Assembly (NCBI GenBank): GCA_009617715.1
Contig: VTFK01000303.1
Location: forward strand, 186,001-250,000
Source of the DNA: Plectrocnemia conspersa
Taxonomy: Eukaryota > Arthropoda > Insecta > Trichoptera > Polycentropodidae
Reading direction: 5' to 3'
Length of the DNA: 64,000 nucleotides
The first letter of the stretch is position 1, and the number at the start of each line of letters is the position of its first letter. The notes under the pieces were generated by a model. The model was given only the letters and a program-made list of their open reading frames with translations, was not told the origin of the DNA and ran no database searches. The translations under genes were made by a program, and so were the position numbers. This document shows, one piece after another, positions 1 through 11,720 of the stretch.

Positions 1-1825
1 TGTTTCATTCTGAAAATTTCGTTACGCTCTGTGAGTTTATGGTCAAATATTTTTTAAAAAGTACCACAAAGGAACACAATGCCGATTCGGGAAGAATATT
101 TTTTCCATAACGCTGCTGGGATATTTCGCCGTTTTTACAAAGAAGCAAACGAACGCGAGTGCAACATTTAAAAGAATTACTCCAACAAAAAGCTTCCTGC
201 CAGATTTTTCCATTTTCCTTTGAGGGATAATTTACGTTTTAAAAACAAGACACGCTCTGAATAATATATGGACTAAGCTGCTTCGAATCATTTTTATTAT
301 TTTTATTATTTCGTATGAATTTGCTTTAGGGAAATCCCGTTTGTTGAGCAAAATCCCTTTTCGAGAAATTAATTTTATTTTTGTTAGCATTGCGCACGCT
401 CGAAAATACGTTTCACATGTAATATATTTGTATATATATATATATTATATAAATAAAAAGTTTCAACGTGAATAATTCAAGTCGATTGTTATATCATTAA
501 GCAATCATAAAAATTAACTTGATTATGTTGTGCATATCCAATAACGAATTTAGTTTCACTTTCAAAAAAATCAATTGAAAGGGTTCTTTATTTATCAAAA
601 TTTATTTAAATCCACTTTCATTATGCGAATTCTGTCGAAATAAGTACCCGTATAAATATAGGTAGCGAAAATAAACCATTGCACAAGCAAAAACAATATT
701 ATCTTGGACGCCAAGATGAATAAGTGCGAAAAAGAAATTTGCAATCACCGGAAAGGGGAATAAGGAAACGGAACGAGAAGGAAAACCGGAAGTTTGCAAA
801 GAATTCCAAATTATATTAGCCGTTCGCGGAATTCCGTCCGATAGGAATATTTCCTTATTGGGGCCACAGTCCGGATTTCAAAGGATTTCGCCCTCATCGA
901 TATAACCGAATTATTAAGATACTCGACATGAGAGTACGTTATCCAATCTAAGAGGGTTTTTATTTTATTTTACTAAAATTCCTCATCATACAACGAAAAG
1001 TATAGCTATAATATCCATTTCTTTAGATATCGTGTCCGTATTTAGGCGTTGCTTTTCTTTGTATATACTTACAGTATTTGCCTGCTAGTTAGTCTTTGTA
1101 TAATGCAGAACTGTCTAGCTATTTTGATATTCTAGGTCGCATTGCCTAAAAAAAATTGATATACAAGAAAAAATAAATCTTCTCTCCAAAAGAGATGTCA
1201 TAGACAGGGCATATTCTTAAAGTTTAATGTATTTTCATTATGCAGTTATCAATTATGTACACTTAAATAAATAATTATCATAATTACATATCTGAATAAT
1301 TGAATATAGTTGCTTTTTTCTAAAATCTATACATTATACCTGCAAGTTTGCAGGCAACGTGTCGTTATATAGTAGTCTGAAATACAGTTGCTATTTTGTG
1401 AAATTTAAACATCTACTCTTAGTCATGTTTTAAAGTGAATTTCGTTATGGTTCCTTTTCTCAGATAGTCACAATTTCAGTTTAATTTTAAATTACGATGC
1501 TGTTTAAAACATTGGATTCATTATCTGATTTTCATCTTGGAGATGTATGTTCAGTTATTTAAATGAGCTGTGATAAGCACTATAATTTTTAAATAAATCA
1601 TTTTCAAACTTAAGTTCGGATCTTCTATTTCAGTTTATGACCTTAGTTTACTGCAGTTAAAAGAGGATTCATAAACTTGAAATTAATAGTGATTTAATCC
1701 GTTTAATTTGTATTAAATTTATTTTAATAATAATTATTGATCTAGAAAGCAGCGATACTTCATGACATGGAAATTATTGTTTTCTTGGATCTTCGTTAAC
1801 TTTTATTTATACAACCATCAATTGA
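1..1825. other. AT-rich non-coding stretch with one small GC-richer patch
   Basis: I see no gene here. Open frames are short and dominated by A/T codons. Most of the stretch is low-complexity A/T sequence, including T-rich trinucleotide runs near 290-310 and a short TA run near 430-450. The exception is about 800-910, a GC-richer patch with CCGTCCGATAGG and GGGGCCACAGTCCGG that could be a small conserved element. The stretch ends at the left end of a piggyBac-like MITE. Confidence 0.6.
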
Positions 1826-2354
1826 CCCTTTGAGTAGTGACTTTATTACACATTTGTAAATTTTATAGTATACACCTGGGAGTGAGTTAATTTTGCGTAT
1901 TTTTCAATCTAAGATTTATTTTTTCTTGTATATCATTTATTCATTATTATTTTATATTATATTTATAGTAAATTGTTTAAAAAAAACAGTGTTTTTTTTA
2001 CTACTTTTTTTTATTAATATGTTTTAATAATTTATTTTAACATTTCTTGTACTATTAAAATTGCTTAATTTATTTTACGTATTTATAATTTATCATTTGG
2101 TTTTGGTAGATTTTCTATATCCATAGGCTTTAAATATTTTTTATATAATTATTAAAAAACAATTTTTTGTTGTGTTAATTTATTTTGTAGTTTATTTGGT
2201 ATTATTTTCTAAAAAAATCATTTACATTAAAATCATATAATTATAATGTTTTCCGTTTATTATTTCTTTAGTTATATGCATATATAACTATCTAGGGTAC
2301 TTCAAACAGTGAAAGATCGACCATCGTACATGTACGGCGATAATCCTCAAAGGG
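1826..2354 (-). mobile_element. piggyBac-like MITE, copy P1
   Basis: Non-autonomous element of about 529 bp. Both ends read CCCTTTGAG inward: plus strand at 1826, minus strand ending at 2354. The right end holds, on the minus strand, the subterminal block shared with P2 and P3: ATCGCCGTACATGTACG, then GATCTTTCACTGTTT, then a GTACC(C) box. The expected TTAA target is degraded, TTGA at 1822-1825 and TAA after 2354. Inside, the minus strand shares AAAATAATACCAA and AAATAAATTAACA with P2, so the family match is not limited to the ends. The other end carries the segment TACACCTGGGA, also found at the far end of P3. It encodes no protein. Assignment to piggyBac rests on the CCC terminus and the TTAA context of P2. 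Confidence 0.72.
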
Positions 2355-3500
2355 TAATATATATCAAACATGTGATGCTTAAGCGAAATCTTGATATTTT
2401 GCTTTTTCTGCTTTATACAAATCTTTGAGAAAAATTCCTTTGAGATAAACTAAAGAAATCAATTCTTTAGTAATAATAAATTCATTGCCAATTCCTCAAA
2501 AAAAAATGAGTAATATCTATCGCATCAGTGCTTTCACCCAAAACTATGGAATAATGCTTGGAAATATGTGTATGTTTTTAGGACAGATTATTTCTGCTAC
2601 GCTTTCTTAACATACTTTAATCAAGTGGTTTTATCTTGTTCAGAAATTGAATTTGCTACCACATAGCTTGCCTTTGCTAATGAATGAGAAGTAATTTTTC
2701 AAAGTAGATGTTAAAATGTAAGATTTTTTTAGATCTTTTAATTTGGTATACGGGACATCCCTTGCAATCTATTACATTTTAATATTTTTTCGCATCGTAA
2801 AAATGTTTTATATTTTATACAAAAATCAGTCTTTTTTAATTAAATGATCTTTATGTTGCCGTATATTTTTCCTTTCTATTTCAAAATTTTTATTAAGATA
2901 TATTTAGAAGCCATGCTAAAAAATAATAAAAAATTGTGAAATTTTATTATTAATTTAATTTTGAATAAGTGTTGTGGATTACGGGTTGGATACTTCTGGT
3001 AAATATAATGCATTAGATAATGAATTTTTTTTAAGCAGCTGTCGATCTAAATATCTTATAAAGTAGCAATGTTTATATAGAACATATTTAATTCGCATAA
3101 TTATGTGTATATATACATTAGTTAATTTATTAAATTAATCGCATCACTGATTTTTTAAAGTTTTATGGTGAAAAACTTATCTTTTGGAGTATTGCCTTCT
3201 TTCATAGATTTAAATTTTTTTTATTATTATTATTAAAAGTAAATAAAATATTGTTGAGTAATTGTATTTTGGATAGAGATTTATATATCGTGGCAAACTA
3301 TCATATCTTAAATAATGAAAAATATAGAAATGTACAAAAAATAAAACAGACTCGAAAATGTTTGAGAACCGTTGAAAATTGTATAAAATTATTTGTAATA
3401 AAGGCTTAGGGCACATTATAATCTCTTTTATGTATTTGCATGTGACGCATTAGACTCAATACCCTAAACAGGTTTGTGTAACATTTTTAATACATTTAAT
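2355..3500. other. AT-rich stretch, no gene seen
   Basis: Very AT-rich sequence with many homopolymer runs. The only ATG-started open frame above 60 codons (3210-3416, minus) is made of low-complexity hydrophobic and asparagine/tyrosine codons and resembles nothing I know. I see no repeat shared with the rest of the window. Confidence 0.55.
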
Positions 3501-3760
3501 TAGTGTGAGCTATCCCAAAAGAGTTATCGGTCCGAAACGATCGCCATATGTCATATTTGGGGCCAGGAACGGTCAATCTCTTGTCCTCGTGAATATAGAA
3601 GGGTCTCTTGCGTCGGGTCATTGTAATAAATTAATTATTCGCCACCCCTGTCGATACGCATCAATTAGGTGAGGCTATTTAAATCAGGTCTCGATGGGCA
3701 GCTGTTATCTCAGGGTAGATCAAACTTTTAACATTGAAAACAGCTGATTATGAACACCGG
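3500..3760. other. GC-richer island, possible diverged relative of the 4.6/5.8 kb repeats
   Basis: A patch of higher complexity in AT-rich surroundings, with GGTCCGAAACGATCGCC near 3530 and CACCCCTGTCGATACGC near 3643. Near 3680 it has ATTTAAATCAGGT, then TTATCTCAGGG and ATCAAAC, in the same order as ATTTAAGAGCAGGT, TTATCGSGA and TTAAACG in the direct repeats at 4597 and 5769. The match is too weak to be sure of common origin. No coding potential is apparent. Confidence 0.3.
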
Positions 3761-4054
3761 TTAGTAATTCCCTGATGATTATAAATTTAAATTTAATATG
3801 TGTAACTATTTAAAGAGATTTTAATGTATAGAAATATGCAAAGTGGTCAACAAAAAACACAAATTTTATCTCTAATAAATAATTTGATAAATAGTAAAAT
3901 AACAGTACAACTATAATATAATATATATATATACTATATATTTATTTTAAAGGCTTTCAATTAAATATTTTTATTTTTAATATGCATAAAATGGCATAAA
4001 ATAATTGGTTATTATTATTATTACAAAAAATATTTAGTAGATAGACAACTTATA

Positions 4055-4190
4055 TTAAATAAATTTTATCGCCCACCCTTCAGGGGGGACGTTGTCATAG
4101 TGGAAACCAGGAATAAGTGAGGCGCGGATGCTCCAGCAATAATACGATGGTGTGTCGTTGTGACGACTGGTTAATGACCTTTATTTATTT
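4055..4190. other. Small GC-richer island
   Basis: An isolated mixed-composition stretch (CACCCTTCAGGGGGGACG, GAGGCGCGGATGCTCC, GTGTGTCGTTGTGACGACTGG) bounded by AT-rich DNA. It contains no open frame of note and no similarity to the transposons of this window. It could be a short conserved regulatory element; only alignment to related genomes would tell. Confidence 0.25.
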
Positions 4191-4596
4191 TAATCGCTCT
4201 ATATTTATACTAAATATTTAATACAATACACGTGTATTAATGAGCAACACGTGTAAAATAATTAATTACTTACAATTTAATTAATTTGTAACATGTGTCT
4301 ATTAAAAAATAAATTCGTTGTTGCTATGCGAATTTATATTTAATAAAAATAATATTCAGTTAACTTGTTTTCGACAAAATAATTTTTTATTTTTAACATT
4401 ATATTTTTTCTTATTAATCAGTGAAAAAACATATACACGCAGGATTAACGTGATCGCCTAGAACAGAGCTGAATAATAAATATTTTTTTAATATATAAAA
4501 TTTTGGAAATAAATATTATTAAAAAAAAATATTTAAATAAAGGCAAGGACTTAAAAAAATATTTTTTTTAATTTTACTAATAGTAAAAGGTATGAT

Positions 4597-4745
4597 AAGA
4601 TAATATTCTCGACAACTGTCCCTCACATACCGATATCGCTCCTCGGGGCAATAGACCAATCACATGGCAGATATTTAAGAGCAGGTGGTTATCGGGAGTT
4701 AAACGATGGTTTTATGCACTGATTGTTTAGATGTTTTAATATGCA
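4597..4745 (+). repeat. Direct repeat D1, promoter-like
   Basis: First of two copies of a block of about 145 bp; the second begins at 5769, about 1.17 kb downstream in the same orientation. The shared core runs from a GATAAGA motif through GTCCCTC, ACCGATA and GACCAATCACA to GGCAGATATTTAAGAGC, AGGTGGTTATCGGGA, GTTAAACG and TGCACTGATTGTT. A CCAAT box about 16 bp upstream of a TATTTAAG, a TATA-like sequence, gives it the look of a core promoter. GATA-type (TTATC) and E-box-type (CAGGTG) sites overlap it. D1 has about 10 extra bases between ACCGATA and GACCAAT. No long open frame follows. It could be a duplicated promoter of a non-coding RNA, a duplicated enhancer or the end of an old transposon. 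Confidence 0.55.
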
Positions 4746-4749
4746 TATT

Positions 4750-5768
4750 ATTATAACAATGATATGTAAAACATTAGTTAAATATATTAACGATTATTGT
4801 TAGTCAGTGTGCATATATTATAATATAGCTATTGATTTTTTCTCCGGACTGTAGTTAGTCATTTGCAAATGCTGCAGTTATATCAACGGCAATTTTCGCG
4901 CACGTAAAATACACGCTGTTACATAATTGTTCATTTTATTTCCAAAATTTATCGATTATCAATTTATGGCGTCGCTAATTCAACGGATAATGGCCAACGG
5001 GCCTGCTCCGTGATGTTTATGGGCCGCAGACAAAATCTCATTATTTACTTAAAATATTTATATATCAGTATTATTTAATTTTAACTCATGCATATTTTTT
5101 GGTACACCATGCACGTGATTGCCTAATTTAAAATTTTGCTTCGTAAAATATTTAGACGATTAAAATTATTCGAGTCCTGCCGCGTTCGTGATTTATAGCC
5201 CAATGTATATAGTTGGTCGGAATCAACGTTTACGAATCGATAACCATTTTTTTCGTCTGCAACAATAATTGCTAAAGATAAATTGCTTTTGTGTTTCTTC
5301 GTTAGGCACTGTCAGATCTCATTATTCATTTGCGCTAATAAGCTAGCGTGTGCGCTCGCTATGTAATAATCCTGGCTACAAAAGCGCTTCTGCAACTGTG
5401 AGAGTGCTTTCAAAAATATATAATATTAATCGCATGAACTATAAGAATAGTTTGCTTTTATTATCTTTTGCCAGTAATATATTCATGAAAGTTGTCAGAT
5501 GTTTTAATATATTATAATAACTTACAATTTATAAACATATATATTTTATTTTATTTTTTTGTAATTATTATTTATTATATTGTATATAAAAAATATGTTT
5601 TATTTATTAGATAAAAAACTAATTTAATTAAAACACTATTTTTTCTTATTTTTTAATTTAAAAAAACCCCAAAAAAACTTGACCGTCAAAAACATTTTTT
5701 TAAATATATAAAACTGTATAGTTTTAAATGTTTTAAGCAACACAATTTAAAAATTTTACAAATTGTGA
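4750..5768. other. Spacer between D1 and D2, mixed islands and AT-rich DNA
   Basis: Contains two moderately GC-rich patches (about 4860-5030 and 5160-5420) and AT-rich sequence. The segment AGATGTTTTAATAT followed by TATTATAATAAC near 5500 resembles the sequence just downstream of D1 (near 4730), which suggests that the duplication covered more than the conserved core. No coding sequence is apparent. Confidence 0.35.
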
Positions 5769-5912
5769 AAGGGGCGATAAGAATATAATCTCAACAATTG
5801 TCCCTCGCGTACCGATAGCGACCGACCAATCACAGGGCAGAAATTTAAGAGCAGGTGATTATCGCGAATTAAACGTTGGTTTTGTGCACTGATTGTTAAA
5901 AATATATATGTT
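5769..5912 (+). repeat. Direct repeat D2, promoter-like
   Basis: Second copy of the block described at 4597. It keeps GCGATAAGA, GTCCCTCGCGTACCGATAGC, GACCAATCACAGGGCAG, AATTTAAGAGCAGGTGATTA, TCGCGAATTAAACG and TGCACTGATTGTT. Identity is concentrated from the CCAAT box to the TGATTGTT motif, about 75 bp, where few bases differ from D1. Constraint on that stretch or recent duplication would both explain this. Sequence beyond the core is AT-rich and not clearly shared. Confidence 0.55.
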
Positions 5913-5993
5913 ACATGTAGTCAAATTCTAATAAAAGTGTAAATTAAATTGTTTAATTCTAGAATTCTAGGTATTGTCGATTAAAAATGGGTT

Positions 5994-6630
5994 ATCGAAA
6001 ATAATTCTCGAGGTTCGAGATTTTTGTTTGCTTATCGGTAAAATCATAGAAAATAAATATTTCTGTTAAATATTTGTATGTACATTTTTTAAACGATACA
6101 TATTTTATTTTGATTCGGAAAAATATGTTTTTAGAGATAAATCAGTTTATTTATATTTTTCGTCGTAAAAATTCCTGTCTTTGAAAATACCCGCTTGATT
6201 TCCTTGGCCTAATTGTGAGTAATTTATAAAAAAAATTAAGTCCATTCTCCGGCTAATTGGATTTTATCGACTACATTATTTTTTTTACCGGAGAAATAGT
6301 TTGGTGGTTTATTTGTTGTTTGTTTAATTTTTATTTGATTTGTTATGTGATATTAATGAAATTGGTATTAAAATGATTAATTATTTCATGGTCCAATTCC
6401 TAACTATTTAAATTATTATTAAAGTCGTTCTAATATATCTTTCCCTTTATTTATATATTTTTTGGCAACATTATCAGATTTTTGTGAAACATATGTACAT
6501 TAAAGTAATTGGCTTTTTTTTTAATTTTGATAATTTCATTATCAAAATTTTCAAAACGGCACAAAATCTGAATATTCCCGGGCTGTTTCGATGCAGCATC
6601 TTCAATTTTTCTCTAATATTAGCAAGTGAT
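5994..6630 (-). repeat. Dispersed repeat R, copy A (unclassified transposon fossil)
   Basis: One of three diverged copies (also 22990-23835 and about 56500-57500). Shared landmarks, in plus-strand order: TTGTTTGCTTATCGGTAAAAT near 6028, the CGTAAAAA box, ACCGGAGAAAT near 6287, GATTAATTATTTCA near 6377, the TCCCGGG box near 6579 and TTCGATGCAGCATCTTCAA near 6588. The copies are strongly diverged with many small gaps, so the family is old. Read on the minus strand, copy B shows scraps that look like decayed protein, so I tentatively place the coding direction on minus. A hAT-type transposase is possible but unproven. Confidence 0.45.
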
Positions 6631-7870
6631 TAGTTTTTGTAATATTGCAATGACGTTAATAGTAGCAACCGGATCTTTATTTGTATATTTTTATGTATAT
6701 ATTGTAATTTTTTATTGCAAATTAACAGGCGTTAGCTCAATTCATTACAACCGAGTTAGCACAATCAAGAACTATTAAATTAGTAATAGCAAAACAGACT
6801 TAAGTCTATAAATCAGTGATACCTATGTAATTAAATATAAAATATAATACAGCTTATTATGAAAAAATTTCTCATTTCTATTTTTATTTTAATTATTTAT
6901 AAAAATATTTATCCACGAGATTAACTTAATTTAAAATACTCAATCTATGGTGATCGATCGGGATTATAAATTAATAATAATAACTAATTTATATCTCCCA
7001 GGCACGCTAGATATTCTGTAGGTATTATTCTGTGTTTTACCACTGGTCTATCTTGCTAGTTTCTGATCAGTTAAAAAAATCTGAACCGTTTCTAAAAAAT
7101 TAATTGGCTATTTAATATATACTATTGACCAATTAATTGTAATATTTTTATTTTTTAATTTTTTTAAAATTTAATACTAGAAAAGGGGTTGACCAGAATT
7201 GATAAGAGATATCAGATAATCTAGATTTTTAGTTTACATGTAAACCTAGTTATTTTATCTTTGTGGCAAGTTATAATTGAACGGTGTAATTATTTACATT
7301 TCATAGAGAAAGATTTTTGAAGATAAATGTTGATAAATTAAAATTAGCTGATTTCACAAGTGAAAATTACTTCATAATGCTACTTTGCTACCACTATTAT
7401 ACCACATCTATTAACTTTAAATATTTTTTTAAATTTATTAATCCCAGAAAAATGTAAAGAAAATTTAAAAACTTGCTGTACCTATTAGAAAATATTAATC
7501 TAATTAGAATAATTAGTAATAATGGAAAAAGTTATAAAAAAATAAGCAGTGTGTTATTGACGCCTTGTAGCAATGATATAATATTATTTGTGATATTTTC
7601 GTTTACACATCTGTGATTTCTGAAAATAAACAGTATATTGGATATAATAGTTAATAGAAACCACCACACAATAAAACGCCCCTCAATTACAATATCTATA
7701 AACTAGTTATCAATTAAATTTGCACACCCCTCTCTATTACTCTCAGTAACAATAACGCGGTTAATTGATTCCAGAAAGATGTGTATAAATTCGGTTACGA
7801 GAAACCTAAGATTACAAATGGGTCATAAATTAAATATTAAAATTAATTCATCTTGATATATTAAAATAAT
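6630..7870. other. AT-rich stretch, no gene seen
   Basis: Mostly A/T with short mixed patches (near 6720-6800 and 6960-7060). I found no repeat shared with other parts of the window and no open frame worth describing. Confidence 0.5.
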
Positions 7871-7874
7871 ACAA

Positions 7875-8560
7875 ACTTGAGAAGCATTTCATTTAAGAAT
7901 CTTCGCCGTGATTGCGTCACAGGCATACCGACTCGCAAATTCTCTATGAGGAGCAGTCGAATACTTAAGGAGTCGTTTGAGCTTTCAGGCGTCGAAATTA
8001 AGTCCTTATTACACGTGTCACATAATATCGCTACCTCCAATTATCTCGTAGTCTTTTCATCTCTATACAGTGTATCGAGAAAAAATCTTTTCCCTTTCAG
8101 CTCGGCTTTATGGCGTTAAATATTCATTGTCGGTTCAAATGGAATATTGGAGCATCTGTCTTGCGGCTAGGCGAGAGATCCCTGGGATTCGGCAGTCCTT
8201 AGACCACCTCAGGAATTCAGCTTTGATTCGGAATTAATCAGCACATACCTGGTCGCAGGTACACTCAATGTTAATTGCTTCCTTTCCCCCTGCGGGAGAT
8301 CCCGCGGGATGAATGCCATAGAAGACGGGAGCCGTTCGAGTGTTAAACGCTAATTTATGTTTTGTTCTCCGGCGTCTTTGCTCGAATCAAATGATGGATG
8401 CTCATCAAGAATGTGTACTTGGATTGTTGTGTACTTGTCTAGATTTGGATTAATTCGTTTAATGGTCGTAATTAATTTAATTCGCTAAAATACCTTTGAT
8501 AGGCGTCCTTAAGCGTGTCAGATGTTGGTATATGGGGGGTGGAACTTACGCTTGAGACAA
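7875..8560. other. GC-richer island with CpG palindromes, candidate regulatory DNA
   Basis: About 0.7 kb of higher GC and complexity. It contains a perfect 12-bp palindrome ATCCCGCGGGAT at 8299-8310, overlapped by an inverted pair GCGGGA/TCCCGC at 8292-8305. Several TTAATTA/TTAATTG-type homeodomain cores lie near 8270 and 8450-8490. An 80-codon open frame at 7877-8119 has no recognisable similarity and I do not treat it as a gene. Candidate conserved non-coding element by composition only. Confidence 0.35.
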
Positions 8561-9230
8561 TTTAACCAAATCTAATTATAAAACAGATATAACAGGCATA
8601 TCAAATAAATCAAAGTAAATGACATGAGATGTACAATAATAAATAATATACACATACAAGAAATTCTGAAACAGTGGGGCCAATTATATTAAAAATTTGG
8701 CTGGCCTATCCCATTAATGACTTCACTGACGCTGAGCTTTCACTTTTAATATATGAAAAAAAATATTAGGTTTTGTAATGAAAGTTTATAAATACTTTTA
8801 TTTGTGGCACAAATTTATTGATAGAGACATATATTTCAAGTCAAGGTCTTATATAATTTATAAATTCGATTTTATACTTGTACTTATCAGCAATAGAATA
8901 TAATTTTTAGTTCTACTTTTGCTATATTTTTGCCGGATGGATAGTGATAGGTGGCAATTATACACAAACTATGACGTTGTAGTGTAGTTTATTAAAATTG
9001 TTACACTGGTTACAAAATTATTTGAAAAATATGAATGATCAGCGGACGAGGTCCCGCCGGCCGTCGGCGTCGCGCTCACGTTGTGGTCCACCAAAGAATA
9101 AGAGATTTTATAAATTTAATTAGCTGAGTTAATGATTAATTATATTTATACTTGTGAAAATAAAATCACTGGTAATATTCATTCACCTAAAATATACATA
9201 TTAAATAATAAAAATAGGCTTCTCTTGTAT
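8560..9230. other. AT-rich stretch with a short CpG-dense block
   Basis: AT-rich except for about 9048-9080, where some 33 bases are almost pure GC with repeated CG dinucleotides (GTCCCGCCGGCCGTCGGCGT, then CGCGCTCACG). Both flanks return at once to AT-rich sequence. No open frame. Confidence 0.4.
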
Positions 9231-9760
9231 TCGTATATTGCGATTGTTTCTAGAACGGATGATTGTATAGCTATGTAGCAATAGTCTACGATGTCACTGC
9301 GATACTATCGCTAATTACGTGTCGCAATATTCGACTTGACCAACGTATACGTCACACGATAGGCTCGATATACCTCAGCGTGGCCGTTTTGTCTTTGTCG
9401 TGCTGGTAGTTAAGGGGTTAATATGCTTTGCATGCTCGAGGGCAGTGTCGTTTGTATCGAATTTATTATATTTTCGGTCGCAGGTCATACTCGCAGGGCG
9501 CTTATCTCGCCGCCAAATACACAAACATTTGCACACACATATACACGCCAAGCCACGCCACATTTCGTTTCTTTATTTGATTACGAAAAATAAGGTGCGA
9601 AGGATTTTGCCGATAAGAGTAACGGTCGTTTGAGCGGGTTCCGTTTGGAAGTTTTCACGCGAATTAGCGACGGTTTTTTGTATCGCTTACCATAATGGAA
9701 AGTTTCGCTAACAACTTTGCAACGCGGCGAAGTATGAATGATCTTGTTATGATTCGCATA
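9230..9760. other. GC-richer island, candidate regulatory DNA
   Basis: Mixed sequence with many CpGs. ATATGCTTTGCATGCTCGAG near 9421 carries a POU/octamer-like core, and CACACACATATACACGCCAA lies near 9532. Open frames exist on both strands over the same bases (9375-9563 minus, 9400-9633 plus), which argues for a stop-poor composition rather than a gene. No family resemblance. Confidence 0.35.
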
Positions 9761-9984
9761 TTAAACTGTTTTGCTTATGAAGTGTAAAGCTGTTGTTAAG
9801 CTCATGCCAAGGCACTTTAAATTTATATTAAACTGTTTGCATTTATTTAAATTACTTAATTAATGGATATTCGTAAAAAAATGCAAGGACCGATTTACTA
9901 AGAATCAGTCGTAGTAACGTTCTGTTTCCATTGTGTATGTTTAAAATGGCTATATTAATTCTTAATCAAGTCAAATGTGCCATT

Positions 9985-10150
9985 AAAATAACTGATGTTA
10001 TACTCTCTGGAAGTTGTCCGAACCGAAGTTACAACTGAAGTCGGCCGAGACCTACGACTTCGAGTAAGCGACCACACTGTCGCAAATTTCATATGCCGTC
10101 CGGACGGCGGCTTCTGTCACGTACATTTGCGCGCGATCGAAAAATGTGCC
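9985..10150. other. Compact GC-rich island with a 14-bp palindrome
   Basis: About 150 bp of CpG-rich sequence in an AT-rich desert. It holds GTCGGCCGAGACC near 10042 and the perfect 14-bp palindrome GCCGTCCGGACGGC at 10095-10108. Just beyond lies TTGCGCGCGATCG. No coding frame is evident. It could be a binding platform or a small conserved element. Confidence 0.4.
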
Positions 10151-11330
10151 AAATAATCGCAATTTTTAAATTGTCATATTATTAAAATTACGCTACTGAT
10201 AATTATAAAAGTTTGTGTGGGCACTCACCAATACAATATCAGTGAAAACTTTTTGGTCGTAAATATTCAATTTACGCAATATCTTTGTCGGCTTTTGCAA
10301 AATGCCATAAGGCATAAAAATTATACTTCAGAATACGAACACTACATCTGTGACTATCCTACAATTTGTCGCCATCGATTCTAAATAATAATTCGTTATA
10401 GTGTGACATTTATATACACCGATTTAGGAAAATACATAATGATATTCGAAACGATTTTTTTACCAAAATCAAGTACCACTAATTATTTTTTAATTATTTA
10501 ATTTTATATGAAAAAAAATATAATAACGATGTCTGTTAAAATAATGTACTATCAAAAATATAATTAATTCCTTTTGGTGCCCTAAAATATTCAAAGATGT
10601 CAGTAAGAGTCTGTTGAAGTCCCCGATAAACATGTGGTATTATAACTTGACCACCTGACCACAATCATATTTTATACGAAATATTTTAATTGGGCATTAA
10701 AAATTATGTCGTACTTATTAGTCATGTTTCCTTTGGTGTTGCCATATAGTGAATTTCCAGCCCAGGTCAAAAGCAATAAAATCGTGCAATCTGTCCCTTT
10801 GAATAATAATGTTTATTTAGAAAGAAGCCTTTTAATTGCCTTTTGAAGGCAATGTTCCGATCCTTTTATTTCTAGTATGTTTAAAAAAAGGTTGAAGAAA
10901 CTTATACCTGAAATATATTAATACATACATCCTAAACAACTGTAGTTCAGTTCAGATTTTTTAAGTCGGTTTTTACTTTTGTTTTGTATTTAGAAAGAAA
11001 TTTCTAAAGGATAAATATATTTTTATTAAGAGACATCTCTTGAAAAAAAATTAAATTTTTCATTATTATTTTATATCCTTGTAGTCCATTCAAAAACACA
11101 TTTTAAATAATAATGTATCTGTTAATACCGTTAAGTTGCTAATAACAATAAACGTCACATTAACACCAATCTTCCACTTCCTAAAAATAAATATAATCAC
11201 CCAAAATAAATCTCCTTCTTCCAGATAAACGATATCTTTGAGATTAGCTACTTCGATGGATAGCCGACCCAATTGCTTCTTGAATAATTAAAATGATTAA
11301 TTTAAAATTTCGGTTTTACGCACGATAAGA
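10150..11330. other. AT-rich stretch, no gene seen
   Basis: Long AT-rich sequence with no clear repeat or gene. A 60-codon minus-strand frame at 11090-11272 is hydrophobic and low in complexity, and looks like chance. Confidence 0.5.
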
Positions 11331-11720
11331 TAAATCCGGACCGTGTGTCTTAATCACGACCTCTCGGATGCTGCTACCTCTCGTGAATTATGTTCGGGAC
11401 TCGGGAGAAAAAGCGCGTCGGTTTCTTGGCCATCAAATATTAAACGGGAGGCGGTATAGTAAACAAGAGTGGCAAGTTTATGTTGCCATCGAGTGCGTAA
11501 TTGGCGGCGCGCTTCTTATTAACCGCACCACGACTTTGGTGCCTTTGGTCTCTTTAAAGGATAATGAACGCATCTTGTTTGCAGAGCCATTGTACTCCTG
11601 GGGCGAAGGGCGTGGGCCCCCACGTTCGTCCTGGCAAAGTACATAGGCGCCTATTAACGCATTTTACTATCTAGGTCTGCTGCAGCACGTGCATACATAA
11701 TTCAAGGGGCGATACTAATT
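11330..11720. other. GC-richer island
   Basis: Sequence of balanced composition with an open frame of 92 codons on plus (11368-11646). Its product shows no domain I recognise and ends in a proline/glycine-rich tail encoded by GGGCGTGGGCCCCCACG. There are no convincing splice sites at its edges. I treat it as a candidate conserved non-coding element and not as an exon. Confidence 0.3.

Noticed and set aside
11368..11646. Open frame of 92 codons
   Set aside because: No similarity, no splice or promoter context, and composition explains the absence of stops.
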